Below are positions 26,407 through 34,400 of a DNA stretch of 64,000 nucleotides, one piece after another. The position numbers and the translations under genes are program-made. Source of the DNA: CAZDXB01 sp964509335 (GTDB taxonomy: Bacteria; Bacteroidota; Ignavibacteria; Kapaibacteriales; UBA2268); assembly GCA_964509335.1 (NCBI GenBank), contig CAZDXB010000001.1, positions 124,001-188,000 on the forward strand, written 5' to 3'. The notes below the pieces were generated by a model. It saw only the letters and a program-made list of their open reading frames with translations. It was not told where the DNA came from and ran no database searches. Numbering within the stretch: the first letter of the stretch is position 1; every line of letters begins with the position of its first letter.

Positions 26407-26435
26407 ATGCGCCACGCCTCGCAGGCGCGGCGCAT
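26407..26435 (+). terminator. Probable terminator hairpin of the SulP operon
   Basis: Twelve-base arms (ATGCGCCACGCC and GGCGCGGCGCAT, one mismatch) with a five-base loop lie 25 bases after the last receiver gene. Only TTT follows rather than a long U-run, so the strength as an intrinsic terminator is uncertain. Confidence 0.5.
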
Positions 26436-26634
26436 TTGGTTATAACCCCTCTCTAACTCTCCCCGAAATCGGGGAGAGGACTAAAAAGGTTAACGTAAGC
26501 ATATTAATATTAACCTGTTAGTTCCTTACAGCCTTACTCGTCCCGACGCTCCGGCGTAGGGATGAATACAGCCGCTCTCCGCGCGGTAAAGGAGCAAGCA
26601 AAACGCCGCGGAGCGGACGGAACGAGTTGCAGCC

Positions 26635-26662
26635 TAATTCCCAAACTCCGATTTGGGAATTA
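26635..26662. repeat. TTCCCAA...TTGGGAA palindrome
   Basis: Eleven-base arms (TAATTCCCAAA and TTTGGGAATTA) flank a six-base spacer, followed by an A-run. This is the third member of the family at 11162 and 15464. Read from the minus strand the A-run becomes a U-run before the hairpin rather than after it, so it is not a simple terminator for tRNA-Lys. Confidence 0.5.
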
Positions 26663-26676
26663 AAAAAAATTGAAAT

Positions 26677-26698
26677 CCCTCTCTGCTTGCGGAGAGGG
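26677..26698. repeat. CCCTCTC...GAGAGGG hairpin
   Basis: Seven-base arms with a wobble extension lie 26 bases downstream (minus sense) of tRNA-Lys, followed on the plus strand by GGCTGGGGTGAGG. It could end the tRNA transcript. Similar CTCTCCCC/GGGGAGAG arms occur at 26457-26478. Confidence 0.4.
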
Positions 26699-26723
26699 GC
26701 TGGGGTGAGGTTAAGAATTTTTG

Positions 26724-26796
26724 TGACCCGTGCAGGTTTCGAACCTGCGGCCCTTAGATTAAAAGTCTAATGCTCTACCAGCTGAGCTAACGGGTC
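26724..26796 (-). tRNA. tRNA-Lys (UUU anticodon)
   Basis: On the minus strand the 73 bases fold as a standard tRNA: acceptor GACCCGT pairing with ACGGGTC, a D-arm containing AGCTCAGCTGGTAGAGC, a five-pair anticodon stem around the loop CTTTTAA (anticodon TTT, plus-strand 26761-26763), and a T-arm with GGTTCGAACC. The discriminator base is A. The terminal CCA is not encoded. Confidence 0.97.
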
Positions 26797-26843
26797 GCCA
26801 AATATAAATTACAAAAATAAGACTTATTTTATACTTCGCAAAA

Positions 26844-27545
26844 TTAATTTTTCTTTTCTATCGTAAATTTTTTGTCGTTGTCGAATTCTAAAGTTATCGG
26901 CTGCCATTTAACAAACAACGATTTGTTGTTGTATCTTATTATAGAATCGCGTCTGCTTGTTTCGTCGTGAATGAAAGATTTAAAAAACTTTACCGAATCC
27001 TTTGGAGGTATCGGCTCCGGATTGTCAATCTCAAATTGTTTAATCAGTTGATTGTTTTGATTGTAGAATTGAATCAATCCGTTGATATTTTTAATTTTAT
27101 GCTCGGATTTATTTATCATTTCATATAAAATCGTGTTAGCTTTTACCTTGCGCTCGACGTTATCCACTATTCGCCTAATCGTGTCTTCTCGAATTCCTAA
27201 ATAACGGATTTTATAGTTTAAGTCCATAGCCAAGCGGTTCGACGCCGTTTTAAGAACGTCGAAATCCGAAGCGCGGACGTAATCTCTTTGAGCTTCGATA
27301 ACTTGTCCGACCGTCATTCCGACAATCGAATCGTTGTAAGCTCTTAGTCTTTTCAATCCCTCGCGGAAAGTTCTTATGTCTTTGGAAGACATAATATTCT
27401 CGCTTTTCAAATCGTTAACTATATCGACGACGTTGTCTCTGTTAATCGTCAAATCGTAAAGCTGGGATTCTTTCTCGTCTTTGCAAGCAGTCAAGATAAT
27501 AACTAACGTCAAAACGAACGCTATAACTATTTTCGCGTTTTTCAT
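26844..27545 (-). CDS. Lipoprotein of unknown function
   Basis: The ATG at 27545 follows TTAGGAGAAG and gives 233 residues. An upstream in-frame ATG at 27578 is less likely. The signal peptide ends in a lipobox (LVIILTAC, Cys21). The mature part is almost all helical and charged, with a stretch resembling a coiled coil (DTIRRIVDNVERKVKANTILYEM), and a beta-like end (KWQPITLEFDNDKKFTIEKKN). No known domain is recognised. It lies directly upstream, in the minus sense, of tRNA-Lys and belongs to the patch of unknown exported proteins between the tRNA and ppx/gppA. Confidence 0.7.
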   Translation of the reverse strand: MKNAKIVIAFVLTLVIILTACKDEKESQLYDLTINRDNVVDIVNDLKSENIMSSKDIRTFREGLKRLRAYNDSIVGMTVGQVIEAQRDYVRASDFDVLKTASNRLAMDLNYKIRYLGIREDTIRRIVDNVERKVKANTILYEMINKSEHKIKNINGLIQFYNQNNQLIKQFEIDNPEPIPPKDSVKFFKSFIHDETSRRDSIIRYNNKSLFVKWQPITLEFDNDKKFTIEKKN

Positions 27546-27671
27546 ATCTTCTCCTAATAATTTGAAAATTTTATACAAATTTAAACCATTAATTTCAAAT
27601 TATCAATTATTAGAAGCGTTTTATTAGAATTTATAAGGGGGCGGTTCGAAATGATTCGGCGGCAATAAGCT

Positions 27672-27701
27672 CTCAACCCTGTGGTTAACCGCAGGGTTGA
27701 G
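27672..27701 (-). terminator. Long hairpin downstream of the 27729 gene
   Basis: CTCAACCCTGTGGTT and AACCGCAGGGTTGAG form a 15-bp stem with one G-T pair and no spacer. It starts 28 bases after the stop of the minus-strand gene. There is no U-run. The GGTTAACC core resembles the GGTTTACC/GGTAAACC centres of the 123-bp repeat hairpins. Confidence 0.5.
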
Positions 27702-27728
27702 GATAATGATAATTATTGACTATTCGCC

Positions 27729-28265
27729 TTAAAGGCCAATTCCGAACTTTAATTCTAAAACAGGTAAACCATTGTTGTATATATTTCTATGGTTAATATT
27801 TTTATCTTCATAAATTTTTAATGGATACCTAAAGTCCAAACCAATTATATAAGAATCAAACAAATTGGATTTTGAATCAATTAAGTAATTAATACCACCG
27901 CCTATATTTAAATAGAATTTATATCCTTTCGATTGCGTTTCCCATATTAGCGACGGGTAAACGAAGAGTTTATCGGTTATATCGAAAAGATAGAAACTGC
28001 TCACAAACATTCCCCATTCAAAATTCGATGGAAAAATTGAATTTAAACCGCCGCTACCATAAAGATTGCCACTTAGTTTTCTTGTTTTCCTAATAGAAAA
28101 CTGAATTTTATCGGAAAGTCCGTTAGTCTCGTTAAATAAATCAACTTTGGTAAATGAGACGAAATAATTTTTGTTTGGAAAGGAACTTTCCGATTCTTGC
28201 GCTTTAACATTAAAATATGCGCAAAAGCTCAGAAGTATGATTGTTATTAATACTTTTTTAATCAT
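27729..28265 (-). CDS. Exported protein, probably small outer-membrane barrel
   Basis: The 178-residue product has a signal peptide (MIKKVLITIILLSFCAYFNV, cleavage near VKAQ). The mature part alternates short beta-strands rich in aromatic residues and glycine (FEWGMFVSSFYLFDI, FYLNIGGGINYLID, IIGLDFRYPLKIY) and ends VLELKFGIGL, a pattern seen in small outer-membrane barrels. No family is recognised. The DNA is strikingly AT-rich compared with flanking genes (12 G+C in the 60 bases 27781-27840), a possible sign of transfer. Confidence 0.6.
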   Translation of the reverse strand: MIKKVLITIILLSFCAYFNVKAQESESSFPNKNYFVSFTKVDLFNETNGLSDKIQFSIRKTRKLSGNLYGSGGLNSIFPSNFEWGMFVSSFYLFDITDKLFVYPSLIWETQSKGYKFYLNIGGGINYLIDSKSNLFDSYIIGLDFRYPLKIYEDKNINHRNIYNNGLPVLELKFGIGL

Positions 28266-28296
28266 TTTATAATCCTTTTAGTTGTTTTACCTTTTT

Positions 28297-29202
28297 TTAT
28301 TCCCATTCCCATATAATAGCAGTTGTAACAGTTGAAGTTACACCGAACATTAAGCCCTGTAACAAATTGTCATTTCTTGGATTTTGATCGTCAAGCCGCG
28401 CGCCGTAATAAAATGCTGAACCGTCACTAAAAGCACAGGCAACTAATCCATCCCAATTATCTTCAATCCATTCTGCCGCGCTGTTAAAAAAGTTCTTAAA
28501 AACCTTTCCTAAAATAGTAGTTTGTGTGTGATCCTTTTTTTGAAAGATTATTTCCGAACAATTTAGAACCCAATCGCTATTTTCGCCTAAATCCTGTTCT
28601 TCGCTCCAGTAATGTAAACTATACCTTATAACGGAAGACGCCCCTAATAATTGCTTTTTACAAGCTGCGCAATAGTTTGAATTAATGATATCGTCTTCCC
28701 AATCCTTAATATCTTCAAAGACTAAATCTAAATCATTAGAATCTGGGTTGTTTTCGACTAAATCAATTAAGTTATGCATTTCAATTCTTGAGTTCTCATT
28801 ATAAGCTCCGCTATCAATTACTTCATCTAAGGTATAAGTCATAATTAAATCGAAAGCATCTTCTCCAACAGATTCCAAGTAAGTATTGCAATCTTCTTGA
28901 CCGTCGTACCATCCTAATGAGCATACATAATCTGCTGAAAAACTTATAATTTGATTTTTTAGAACAATTGAGTCATTACAACTCAAGCTCTCGCGATATG
29001 AGATAATGTAATCAAGCCCTTCGTTATGATGATACCCCATTGTGTCGTAAGGATTATTAGGATTTTCCCAAGCTGAAGGCGGGGGATTATAATTAATAGG
29101 AACGTTTTTGTCTGAGCGCTGTTCCGAACAACCTATTATGAATAAAAACAATAACATAACGATGAACCTAGGGAACAGGGAATCTCTCGGTCTTAGAAAC
29201 AT
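28297..29202 (-). CDS. Putative lipoprotein, unknown function, start uncertain
   Basis: The longest form has 301 residues with a hydrophobic segment and a lipobox-like FIIGC (Cys25). The mature part has eight or more cysteines (for example CSLGWYDGQEDCNTYL and NYCAACKKQL) and ends in a glycine/alanine stretch (GLMFGVTSTVTTAI). No family is recognised. The start is odd: the only good ribosome-binding site (AAGAGG, around 29222) serves an ATG in a different frame (MKNSNVSKTERFPVP, then stop). The stop falls where that frame would join the lipobox frame. Either the real start is at 29202 or 29157, or a one-base shift broke the signal peptide. The AT-rich composition matches the 27729 gene. Confidence 0.5.
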   Translation of the reverse strand: MFLRPRDSLFPRFIVMLLFLFIIGCSEQRSDKNVPINYNPPPSAWENPNNPYDTMGYHHNEGLDYIISYRESLSCNDSIVLKNQIISFSADYVCSLGWYDGQEDCNTYLESVGEDAFDLIMTYTLDEVIDSGAYNENSRIEMHNLIDLVENNPDSNDLDLVFEDIKDWEDDIINSNYCAACKKQLLGASSVIRYSLHYWSEEQDLGENSDWVLNCSEIIFQKKDHTQTTILGKVFKNFFNSAAEWIEDNWDGLVACAFSDGSAFYYGARLDDQNPRNDNLLQGLMFGVTSTVTTAIIWEWE

Positions 29203-29343
29203 TTGAATTTTTCATATTAAACCTCTTAAAATGTTTAAAAAACTAATTATAAACAACTTAGCCGGTTTCCCTATCCTTTCTTTTGCAAGGATAAAATTAT
29301 TTTTATAAAAAAGCAAACATTTTTTTAAAATCGAATAAAATTT

Positions 29344-30252
29344 TTACTTTATCATACTTTTTATTACTCCCGTCCTCAAACCGTTCGCGCTAACCTTGCA
29401 GGACTCCGCTCCGAAGCGCCTCAAAGTTTCCAGAAGAATTAGCGTTCCAGAAGTAATAACGTCCGCTCTAAAGGGGTGCAAATTGTATTCTCGGGCGATA
29501 TCTTCCGCCGACATAGATTTTAAAACGTCGAATATTTCCTCGATTTTCCCGATTTGTAATATATATCCGTGAACTTTATCTCTGTCGTATTCTTTCAGAT
29601 TTTGAGCTATGGCGGCTAACGTCGTTGGCGTTCCGGCGACGGCGTATATAGTGGGACGCTCGAATTTGAAATCTACTTCCGCCAAACTCTCGTTAATTAT
29701 TTCTCGCGCCCGAGTTATGTGACTTTCTTGGCAGGGCTGGCTCGCCAAAACGTTTTCTTTAAGTCTGACCGCCCCGATTTGTAAACTGACTCTATCGATA
29801 ACTTCGCTTCCTTCGCCGACGATTACCTCGACGCTCCCGCCGCCGATGTCGATTACTAAGTTATCTCCGCCGTCTTCCACCGCTCCTAAGTAGCTTAGTC
29901 GAGCTTCTTCGTTGCCGCTTATTACGCGTATTTTCTCGCCAATCGCTTTTGATAATCTTTCTTTGACTTCTTCTTGATTGGCGGCGTCTCTTAACGCGCT
30001 TGTTCCCGCTACTTTTAGTCGGGAAACGCCGTGTTCATCGCAAATTGATTTATACTTTGCGAGAATCTTTTCCGCGCGTTCGGCGGCGGCGGGGGATATG
30101 CGCTTGATTTCCGATTTGCCGCCAATGCCTTCGCCCAAGCGCGCTACCGAATGTTCCTCTCGTAAAATCTTGAAATTGCCGGCGTCGATTTTTCTCGCTA
30201 TTAATAGTAATATCGTATTTGTTCCTATGTCTATAGCCGCGAATGTATCCAT
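29344..30252 (-). CDS. Exopolyphosphatase / pppGpp phosphohydrolase family
   Basis: The 302-residue protein is the Ppx/GppA core only (ASKHA fold): FAAIDIGTNTILLLIAR at the N-terminus, then SVARLGEGIG, VAGTSALRDAAN, ISGNEEARLSYLGA, and the phosphate-binding loop LVIDIGGGSVEVIVG. The C-terminal HD-like domain of long Ppx proteins is absent, as in many FCB homologues. It hydrolyses polyphosphate or pppGpp; which one cannot be told. Its ATG directly abuts the prmA stop codon, so the two genes are co-transcribed. Confidence 0.9.
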   Translation of the reverse strand: MDTFAAIDIGTNTILLLIARKIDAGNFKILREEHSVARLGEGIGGKSEIKRISPAAAERAEKILAKYKSICDEHGVSRLKVAGTSALRDAANQEEVKERLSKAIGEKIRVISGNEEARLSYLGAVEDGGDNLVIDIGGGSVEVIVGEGSEVIDRVSLQIGAVRLKENVLASQPCQESHITRAREIINESLAEVDFKFERPTIYAVAGTPTTLAAIAQNLKEYDRDKVHGYILQIGKIEEIFDVLKSMSAEDIAREYNLHPFRADVITSGTLILLETLRRFGAESCKVSANGLRTGVIKSMIK

Positions 30253-31110
30253 TTATTTTGTATCCTTAACTTTAAAACCAATAGCCGTCCATTCGTCTTC
30301 GTTGATTTGCTCCAGTTCTTCTAAGCCGTTTTTGCTAGCCGCCGTCTTTACCTCGTATTCGTCGCTTCTCAATATGCCGGAAACCAATAGCTTGCCTTTT
30401 GATTTCGCAAGCGATTCGTAGAATTTGGGCATAGAGCTAACAATTAGCGACGTGAACAGATTGGCGGCGATTCCGTCGGCGGGAGGGAGGCTCGCGTCCT
30501 CAATTTCAGCGCTTTCAATCGTTATTTGATTTTCCGCCGCGTTTATTCTGGCGTTCTCTATGGAATTTTCTATCGCCCATTCGTTGTTGTCGAATGCGTA
30601 AACTCTGTCGGCGCCGAGCTTTATCGCCAGTATCGCTAAAATTCCCGTTCCGGAGCCGGCGTCAATCCAAAATTCGCCTTCTTTCACGTAGCGTTCCATT
30701 AATCGGCATAGTAGTTTGGTTGAAGAATGCGCCCCAGTGCCGAAAGCCATTTTGGGATTAACCGTGATTCTAATCGGGCAGTCCAGTTCCTTGATTTTCC
30801 ATTCGGGAGCTATTCCCACTTTGTCGCTAATTTTAATAGCGGGAGTCTTTTTCTCGTATTCCTCGTTCCAATTTTTCTCGTCGATTAAGTCAATTTTGGA
30901 GACGTCAACGTCGGGGTCGATTCGTTTCAGTCTTTTCAATAAATCCTTTTCGACTATTTCCGCCCAATCGGAAATATCAAAGCAAACTATCAATTCCCCG
31001 TCTCTTTCCTCTACGCCTTTTATAGAGAACTTCGAAAGTTCCCCGCTTATAATATCCATATTTTCGCAATTCGACTTTATATGGAGATTAATGTACTGTT
31101 TTGTTTTCAT
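30253..31110 (-). CDS. prmA: Ribosomal protein L11 methyltransferase
   Basis: PrmA trimethylates ribosomal protein uL11 using S-adenosylmethionine. The 285-residue product has the PrmA landmarks: NWNEEYEKKTPAIKISDKV, then MAFGTGAHSSTKLLCRLME before the AdoMet motif WIDAGSGTGILAILAIKLGA, and GIAANLFTSLIVSSMP in place of the usual NIL/NPP-like motif IV. The C-terminus (GLEELEQINEDEWTAI) is also typical. It is followed without a gap by ppx/gppA on the same strand. Confidence 0.9.
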   Translation of the reverse strand: MKTKQYINLHIKSNCENMDIISGELSKFSIKGVEERDGELIVCFDISDWAEIVEKDLLKRLKRIDPDVDVSKIDLIDEKNWNEEYEKKTPAIKISDKVGIAPEWKIKELDCPIRITVNPKMAFGTGAHSSTKLLCRLMERYVKEGEFWIDAGSGTGILAILAIKLGADRVYAFDNNEWAIENSIENARINAAENQITIESAEIEDASLPPADGIAANLFTSLIVSSMPKFYESLAKSKGKLLVSGILRSDEYEVKTAASKNGLEELEQINEDEWTAIGFKVKDTK

Positions 31111-31154
31111 TTTTGATATTTTTTTCTTATTTATGAAAAAAGTTTTTATTTAAT

Positions 31155-31182
31155 TTGCAATTATAAACATTTTGTCTATCTT
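31155..31182 (+). promoter_or_regulatory. Possible promoter for the kdsC-type gene
   Basis: TTGCAA (31155-31160) and TATCTT (31177-31182) are 16 bases apart, 21 bases before the ATG at 31204. The spacing and -35 match the candidate promoter of gcvPB. TATCTTG also approximates the Bacteroidota TAnnTTTG element. Confidence 0.35.
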
Positions 31183-31203
31183 GTAAAAGTATAGGACGTG
31201 AAT

Positions 31204-31725
31204 ATGGATGATATAACGACAAAATGCGAAAGAATTAAGCTGTTGGTTATGGACGTGGACGGCACATTAACCGACGGGACGGTCTTATATTCAAAGAACG
31301 GCGAGGAGCTTAAGAGGTTTTCGATAATCGACGGAATGGGAGTCGAATTGCTGCGAAGAGCGGGTATAGAAGCGGCGATAATAACGAGCGAGAATTCCGC
31401 TATTGTAACCGCTAGAGCCGCGAAATTAAAAATTAAGAAAATAATCTTAGGGTCGCGAGATAAAAAGCGAGCCTTAACGGATTTATCGGAAAAGATGAAT
31501 TTAGATTTAGAAAATATAGCTTACATCGGCGACGACGTAAACGATTATTACGCTTTGCAAACGGCGGGAGTGGGAGCTTGTCCGCATAACTCAAGCAAAG
31601 AAGTAAAATACGTTTGCGATTATATTTGCCAAAGCAAAGGCGGCGAAGGCGCCGTTAGAGAATTCGCCGAATTAATATTACTATCGCAAAACAAATCCGT
31701 AATATTACCGGAAAATTGGGAATAA
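31204..31725 (+). CDS. KDO-8-phosphate phosphatase-type HAD hydrolase
   Basis: The 173-residue HAD phosphatase has motif I LLVMDVDGTLTDG, motif II IITSENS, motif III Lys region and motif IV YIGDDVNDYYAL. This is the KdsC subfamily pattern: no cap domain, C0 type. KdsC makes KDO for lipopolysaccharide; related YrbI/CMAS-type enzymes act on other acyl sugars, so the substrate is not certain. ATG 31204 is preferred over GTG 31198 because AGGAC lies at a proper distance. It is followed by a YtxH gene after 16 bases. Confidence 0.85.
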   Translation: MDDITTKCERIKLLVMDVDGTLTDGTVLYSKNGEELKRFSIIDGMGVELLRRAGIEAAIITSENSAIVTARAAKLKIKKIILGSRDKKRALTDLSEKMNLDLENIAYIGDDVNDYYALQTAGVGACPHNSSKEVKYVCDYICQSKGGEGAVREFAELILLSQNKSVILPENWE

Positions 31726-31741
31726 ATTAATAGGAGGCATT

Positions 31742-32227
31742 ATGAGTAATTCGAAAGATTCAGGTTTCACTCAAGGTTTTTTGCTCGGCTCGTTTTTGGG
31801 CGGAGCAGCGGGAGCGGTTACCGCTCTTCTTATGGCGCCGAAAACAGGCGAGGAGTTTAGAAAGGAAATAGGAGAGAAGTCTAAAGACTTTTACGACAAA
31901 ACCTCGGATTATATGAAAAACGCCGAAACGGCTGTCGGTTCGGCTGTTAACGAAAGTGTAAACGAAGGCAGAAATAGGGCGAGAACGATAATCGATTCCG
32001 CCAGACATCGCGCCGAGGATATTTTATCGAACGCCGAAGACGTATTGCGAGAAGCGAAAACAAAAGCCGGTTCGACAAAGGAAAACGTTCAAGGTAAAAT
32101 CGATAACGTAAGAAGCGCCGCTAAAGCTAGCGCGGATACGTTTAAGAATGAAATTGAAAAAGCGAGCGAAGAAGACGAAAAGAACGAAGAAAAGAACGAA
32201 GAAAAAGACGAATATAACACCTTTTAA
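31742..32227 (+). CDS. YtxH-domain protein
   Basis: The 161-residue protein has the YtxH N-terminus: a glycine-zipper membrane segment (GFLLGSFLGGAAGAVTALL) followed by MAPKTGEEFRKEI. The rest is a long charged amphipathic helix and an acidic Glu/Lys tail. YtxH proteins are linked to general stress in Bacillus; their molecular role is unknown. TAGGAGG precedes the ATG. It is followed by a DUF948-like gene, a pairing common in many bacteria. Confidence 0.85.
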   Translation: MSNSKDSGFTQGFLLGSFLGGAAGAVTALLMAPKTGEEFRKEIGEKSKDFYDKTSDYMKNAETAVGSAVNESVNEGRNRARTIIDSARHRAEDILSNAEDVLREAKTKAGSTKENVQGKIDNVRSAAKASADTFKNEIEKASEEDEKNEEKNEEKDEYNTF

Positions 32228-32245
32228 AAATGAAAGGGCGATAAA

Positions 32246-32698
32246 ATGGAATTAGATTTTGCTTTGAAAATACTAGCTTTAATCGCTCTAGTGGCTTTCA
32301 TAATTTTGGCTATAGTATCTTTAATCTCTCTTAGCTCAGCTATCAAGCTAATGAGAGAAGCTAATTATAAGCTGAACGATTTAGCCGCCGAGTTTCAAAC
32401 GACAATGAAGAGTTTTTCAGAGAACATAGCGCAAGCTAAGAGCAAGTTTAACGAATCGCTGCATAACTTCGACGATTCTTCGAAACAATTGACGGCGACG
32501 ACGCGGAGTATTCAAAAGCGAACGGATTCGATTGGGAACGCTGTTGATTCATATTCGAAACTCTTGAATAAAGTTCACAACAGAATTTCCAAACCGTTGC
32601 TCGACGCTAGCGTCTATGTCGGCGCGGCGGCTAAAGCGGTATCCACTTTTTCTTCCTTTTTTGGAGGTTCGAAAAAGGAAAGTAAAAAAGACAAATAA
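32246..32698 (+). CDS. DUF948-like single-helix membrane protein
   Basis: The 150-residue protein has one N-terminal membrane helix (ILALIALVAFIILAIVSLIS) followed by a long helix with coiled-coil spacing (MREANYKLNDLAAEFQTTM and onward) and a short glycine-rich, basic end (FFGGSKKESKKDK). This layout is that of DUF948 proteins, which often follow YtxH genes. Function unknown. Confidence 0.7.
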   Translation: MELDFALKILALIALVAFIILAIVSLISLSSAIKLMREANYKLNDLAAEFQTTMKSFSENIAQAKSKFNESLHNFDDSSKQLTATTRSIQKRTDSIGNAVDSYSKLLNKVHNRISKPLLDASVYVGAAAKAVSTFSSFFGGSKKESKKDK

Positions 32699-32710
32699 TG
32701 ATTAGTAGCG

Positions 32711-32744
32711 AGCGGCGGGGGGATTAATTCCTCTTGCCGCTTTT
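32711..32744 (+). terminator. Hairpin with T-rich tail after the DUF948-like gene
   Basis: AGCGGCGGGGGGATT and AATTCCTCTTGCCGCT form an imperfect stem followed by TTTCGCTTTTCG, 12 bases after the stop codon. It probably ends the kdsC-ytxH-DUF948 transcript. Confidence 0.5.
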
Positions 32745-32977
32745 CGCTTTTCGCGCTCAAGATAAGACAAGGCTAAACCTATAGCCAAACTAAAAGTCGA
32801 AAATGTCGGCGATTTATGTCTTCATTTAATAAAACCTTAATTGAGAAACTTTTCCATCCTTTAGTTCAAAGTAGATTATAATTCTTTGTAAATTTATCAA
32901 AAAAACGCTTGCTTTTTGATAAAAATATATTTATGTTACTTCAACTAAAGTATTTAAAACAATTCAAGGGCGGAATT

Positions 32978-34216
32978 ATGAAAAATATATTATTCGTTTT
33001 ATTGCTGTTTTTAATTATTTGCTTAATCCAATGCTCGAGCGGCTCGGGACCCGACGATAAAAACCCGCCGCGAGAGTTGACCGTCGGCGAACAAGAATTA
33101 GTTAGTTCGGACAATAATTTCGGGCTTAAGCTATTTAGAGAAGTAATAAACGAAGAGAGCGACAAGAACGTGTTTATTTCGCCGCTGAGCGTTTCTATGG
33201 CGTTGGGTATGACATATAACGGCGCCGCCGGCGAAACCCGCGAAGCGATGAAAAACACGCTCGAGCTAAACGACCTGTCTATTCAAGAAGTTAACGAATC
33301 ATACCAAAGTTTAATCAAACTACTTAGAAACTTAGACGATAAAGTAATATTCCAAATCGCTAATTCAATTTGGTGTCGGGAAGGGTTGGATTTCGAGGAG
33401 GATTTTCTGAACGTTAACAAGGATTACTTCGACGCTTTAGTAAGAACGCTGGACTTCAGCGACGCCGAGGAAGCCGAGAGAATAATTAACAACTGGGTCG
33501 AAGAAAATACGAACGGGAAAATTAAGAAAATGCTCGACGGCGATATTAACGATAACGGAGTTATTACCGCTATGTTCCTTATTAACGCGATATACTTCAA
33601 AGGAACGTGGACTTACGCGTTTAATAAAGATTCCACAAAAGACAAACCGTTTTATCTATCGAACGGAACTCAAACTACTTGCAAAATGATGGAACAAACG
33701 AGAGAATTTAACTTTTATATGAACGAAGATTTTCAGGCTATCGATTTGCCCTACGGAGATAGCTTATATAGTATGACGGTTTTTCTGCCTCATCCAAATA
33801 AAGATATTAACGCGATTATAGAAAAATTCAACGACGATAATTGGAACAGGTGGATGAACAGCTTTGGTAATGAAGAAGTAATACTTCATTTCCCCAAATT
33901 CAAGCTTGAATACGATATTGAACTGAACGACGCGCTTAAAGCTCTCGGAATGGAAATAGCTTTCGACGACAGAGCGGATTTTTCAAATATGTCTGATTCT
34001 TTAGGATTATTTATTGATAAAGTTAAGCACAAAACTTTTATCGATGTTTACGAGGAGGGAACGGAAGCCGCCGCGGCGACGTCCGTTGAAATGGGCTACA
34101 AATCTTCGGGTTCGATGTCGCTTAACTTTAATCGTCCGTTTGTATTCGCTATACGGGAGAATCACTCTGGAACAATTTTATTTATCGGGAAAGTTGTCGA
34201 GCCTAAAGTTGATTAA
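32978..34216 (+). CDS. Serpin-family protease inhibitor, probable lipoprotein
   Basis: The ATG at 32978 follows AAGGGCGGAA and gives 412 residues with a hydrophobic export signal ending in LIQCSSGSG (weak lipobox, Cys19); a TTG at 32909 in frame would be non-natural. The serpin fold is clear: VFISPLSVSMALGMTYNGAAGETREAM, FLINAIYFKGTWTYAF, DLPYGDSLYSMTVFLP, KFKLEYDIELNDALKALG. The reactive loop hinge EEGTEAAAAT is the inhibitory type with small residues P12-P9. Canonical numbering puts P1 at Lys375 and P1' at Ser376, suggesting a trypsin-like target. The FNRPFVFAIRENHSGTILFIGKV ending is the serpin signature. It would act outside the cytoplasm. Confidence 0.95.
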   Translation: MKNILFVLLLFLIICLIQCSSGSGPDDKNPPRELTVGEQELVSSDNNFGLKLFREVINEESDKNVFISPLSVSMALGMTYNGAAGETREAMKNTLELNDLSIQEVNESYQSLIKLLRNLDDKVIFQIANSIWCREGLDFEEDFLNVNKDYFDALVRTLDFSDAEEAERIINNWVEENTNGKIKKMLDGDINDNGVITAMFLINAIYFKGTWTYAFNKDSTKDKPFYLSNGTQTTCKMMEQTREFNFYMNEDFQAIDLPYGDSLYSMTVFLPHPNKDINAIIEKFNDDNWNRWMNSFGNEEVILHFPKFKLEYDIELNDALKALGMEIAFDDRADFSNMSDSLGLFIDKVKHKTFIDVYEEGTEAAAATSVEMGYKSSGSMSLNFNRPFVFAIRENHSGTILFIGKVVEPKVD

Positions 34217-34277
34217 ACAAGGAGAATAAAAAACAACTTTGAGCTGTAGGGAACTGACTCAAGACTCAAATGCATTG

Positions 34278-34400
34278 AATTTCGAACCTTTCGGGTAAAC
34301 CCGAAGGTTGACGTAAATTCATAACTGGCGCGTGTTTTCAAGGTTAAGTCAACCTCAAGGTTTACCTTGAGGACAGTAAAAACATAGTTATTAGACAGCC
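34278..34400 (-). repeat. 123-bp structured intergenic repeat, copy 2
   Basis: This is the reverse-oriented relative of 15503-15626, of nearly the same length. The paired arms are kept: CCTCAAGG..CCTTGAGG, GGTTGAC..GTCAACC and TTCGGGT..ACCCGAA, while the sequence between them differs. It lies between convergent genes, as copy 1 does. Confidence 0.8.

Larger units (their letters stand above)
26382..26723. other. Gene-free stretch packed with inverted repeats
   Basis: No credible gene is present in these 342 bases. Six inverted repeats follow one another: 26407-26435 (ATGCGCC..), 26457-26478 (CTCTCCCC..GGGGAGAG), 26541-26562 (TCCCGACGC..), 26572-26616 (CCGCT..AGCGG), 26635-26662 (AATTCCCAAA..) and 26677-26698 (CCCTCTC..GAGAGGG). 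The density resembles REP/BIME clusters or decayed short mobile repeats. Confidence 0.7.

Noticed and set aside
26724..26796. tRNA-Lys as the attachment site of an integrated element
   Set aside because: No repeat of the tRNA 3' end, integrase or mobility gene was found nearby; only the low-GC patch suggests transfer.
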